Source: Chitinophagaceae bacterium
GTDB taxonomy: Bacteria; Bacteroidota; Bacteroidia; Chitinophagales; Chitinophagaceae
Direction: 5' to 3'
Assembly (NCBI GenBank): GCA_016710745.1
Contig: JADJVB010000013.1
Location: 62,001 to 126,000 of the forward strand
DNA length: 64,000 nt
The translations under genes were made by a program, and so were the position numbers. The notes beneath the pieces are model-generated. The model ran no database searches. It had not been told where the DNA came from and saw nothing but the letters and a program-made list of their open reading frames with translations. Positions 63,641-64,000 of the stretch are shown one piece after another; position 1 is the stretch's first letter, and the number at the start of each line of letters is the position of its first letter.

Positions 63641-64000
63641 TATTTAAGACAGGAGAAAAATATAACTTAACATTTGTTGTTTCGGAAGCCGTTCAGCAAA
63701 GCTTTGTTCAGACTTTTGGAGACAAAAATCCTTTGCATACAGATGAAGTTTTTGCACGAACTAAAGGGTTTAAAGGAAAAGTAATGCACGGAAATATTTT
63801 GAACGGATTTCTGTCTTATTTTATCGGAGAAGGATTACCGGTAAAAAATGTAATTATTCATTCGCAGGAAATTCAGTTTAAAAATCCGGTTTATGTGGAG
63901 GATGAGCTGGATTTTACGGCAACAGTAAGCGATGTTTTTGAGTCGGTAAAGAGCGTTGAATTTAAGTTCGTCTTTACCAATACAGCATTAAAAACAGTAG
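63637..64000 (+). CDS. MaoC-like hotdog-fold dehydratase, partial
   Basis: An ATG overlapping the ACP stop opens a frame that runs to the window edge (121 codons seen). The (R)-hydratase motif FGDKNPLHTDEVFA with GKVMHGNILNGF is clear, giving the Asp-His pair of MaoC enzymes. It would hydrate or dehydrate an enoyl-thioester, probably bound to the ACP encoded just upstream. The end of the gene is outside the window. Confidence 0.9.
   Translation, partial: MIFKTGEKYNLTFVVSEAVQQSFVQTFGDKNPLHTDEVFARTKGFKGKVMHGNILNGFLSYFIGEGLPVKNVIIHSQEIQFKNPVYVEDELDFTATVSDVFESVKSVEFKFVFTNTALKTV

Overview
The window is chromosomal DNA from a member of the Bacteroidota, most likely a Chitinophagaceae-type soil or freshwater bacterium. 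The evidence is gliding lipoprotein GldH, a C-terminal type IX secretion sorting domain, a DUF6089 outer-membrane protein, an LpxD paralog, 2TM and DUF1015 proteins, and repeated TAnnTTTG promoter boxes in place of sigma70 -10 boxes. Base composition is moderately AT-rich and looks even across the window. Genus and species cannot be fixed from the sequence alone.

Layout. 1-520: end of a REP-associated (RAYT) transposase with its palindromes and a 13-bp tandem array. 521-3506: DNA-damage group (UmuD-like S24 protein, 2H phosphoesterase-like protein, SRAP/YedK, PA0069-type radical SAM). 3547-5729: AmgK-like kinase fused to a RapZ C-terminal domain, plus a MurU-like nucleotidyltransferase (cell-wall sugar recycling). 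5722-11166: TolC, membrane-fusion protein and beta-barrel receptor. 11406-12772: frameshifted amino-acid permease. 12855-15415: cobalamin riboswitch, BtuB-like receptor, CWC protein; then MarC and tRNA-Arg(CCG).

16255-31115 is the most interesting part: a reduced-sulfur oxidation island. It holds a TauE/SafE exporter, a thiol methyltransferase, persulfide dioxygenase-rhodanese, sulfide:quinone oxidoreductase, two thioredoxins, two small rhodaneses, two YeeE/YedE transporters, a TsdA-like diheme cytochrome, a SoxB-like protein, a porin and a cysteine-bearing Crp/Fnr regulator. Four of its upstream regions carry a shared palindrome, (T)GTWAC-N4-GTWAC(A), each exactly 29.5 bp from the centre to the first base of a TAnnTTTG-like box. 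This looks like a class II Crp/Fnr activator regulon dedicated to sulfur.

31206-46441: a small orphan protein, acyl-CoA ligase, 2TM, TPR, DUF1015, SerC, a nuclease/phospholipase-like protein, DUF502, then a TetR-TolC-adaptor-RND efflux operon. 46631-49987: AIM24 protein and an arsRMC locus whose arsR-arsM gap is filled by a 163-bp tandem array that duplicates the end of arsR. 50034-61577: housekeeping and envelope genes (Bax inhibitor-1, pheS, OmpA, hydroxyacyl-CoA dehydrogenase, LpxD-like, YicC, GldH, DUF6089). 61673-64000: FkbH-type HAD-IIIC enzyme, acyl carrier protein and a MaoC-like hydratase that runs off the end.

Four genes are split by single small indels, at least three of them at homopolymer runs (near 11576, 24640, 56037 and 62470). 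They are annotated here as single interrupted genes; whether the breaks are real or sequencing errors cannot be told from this sequence.
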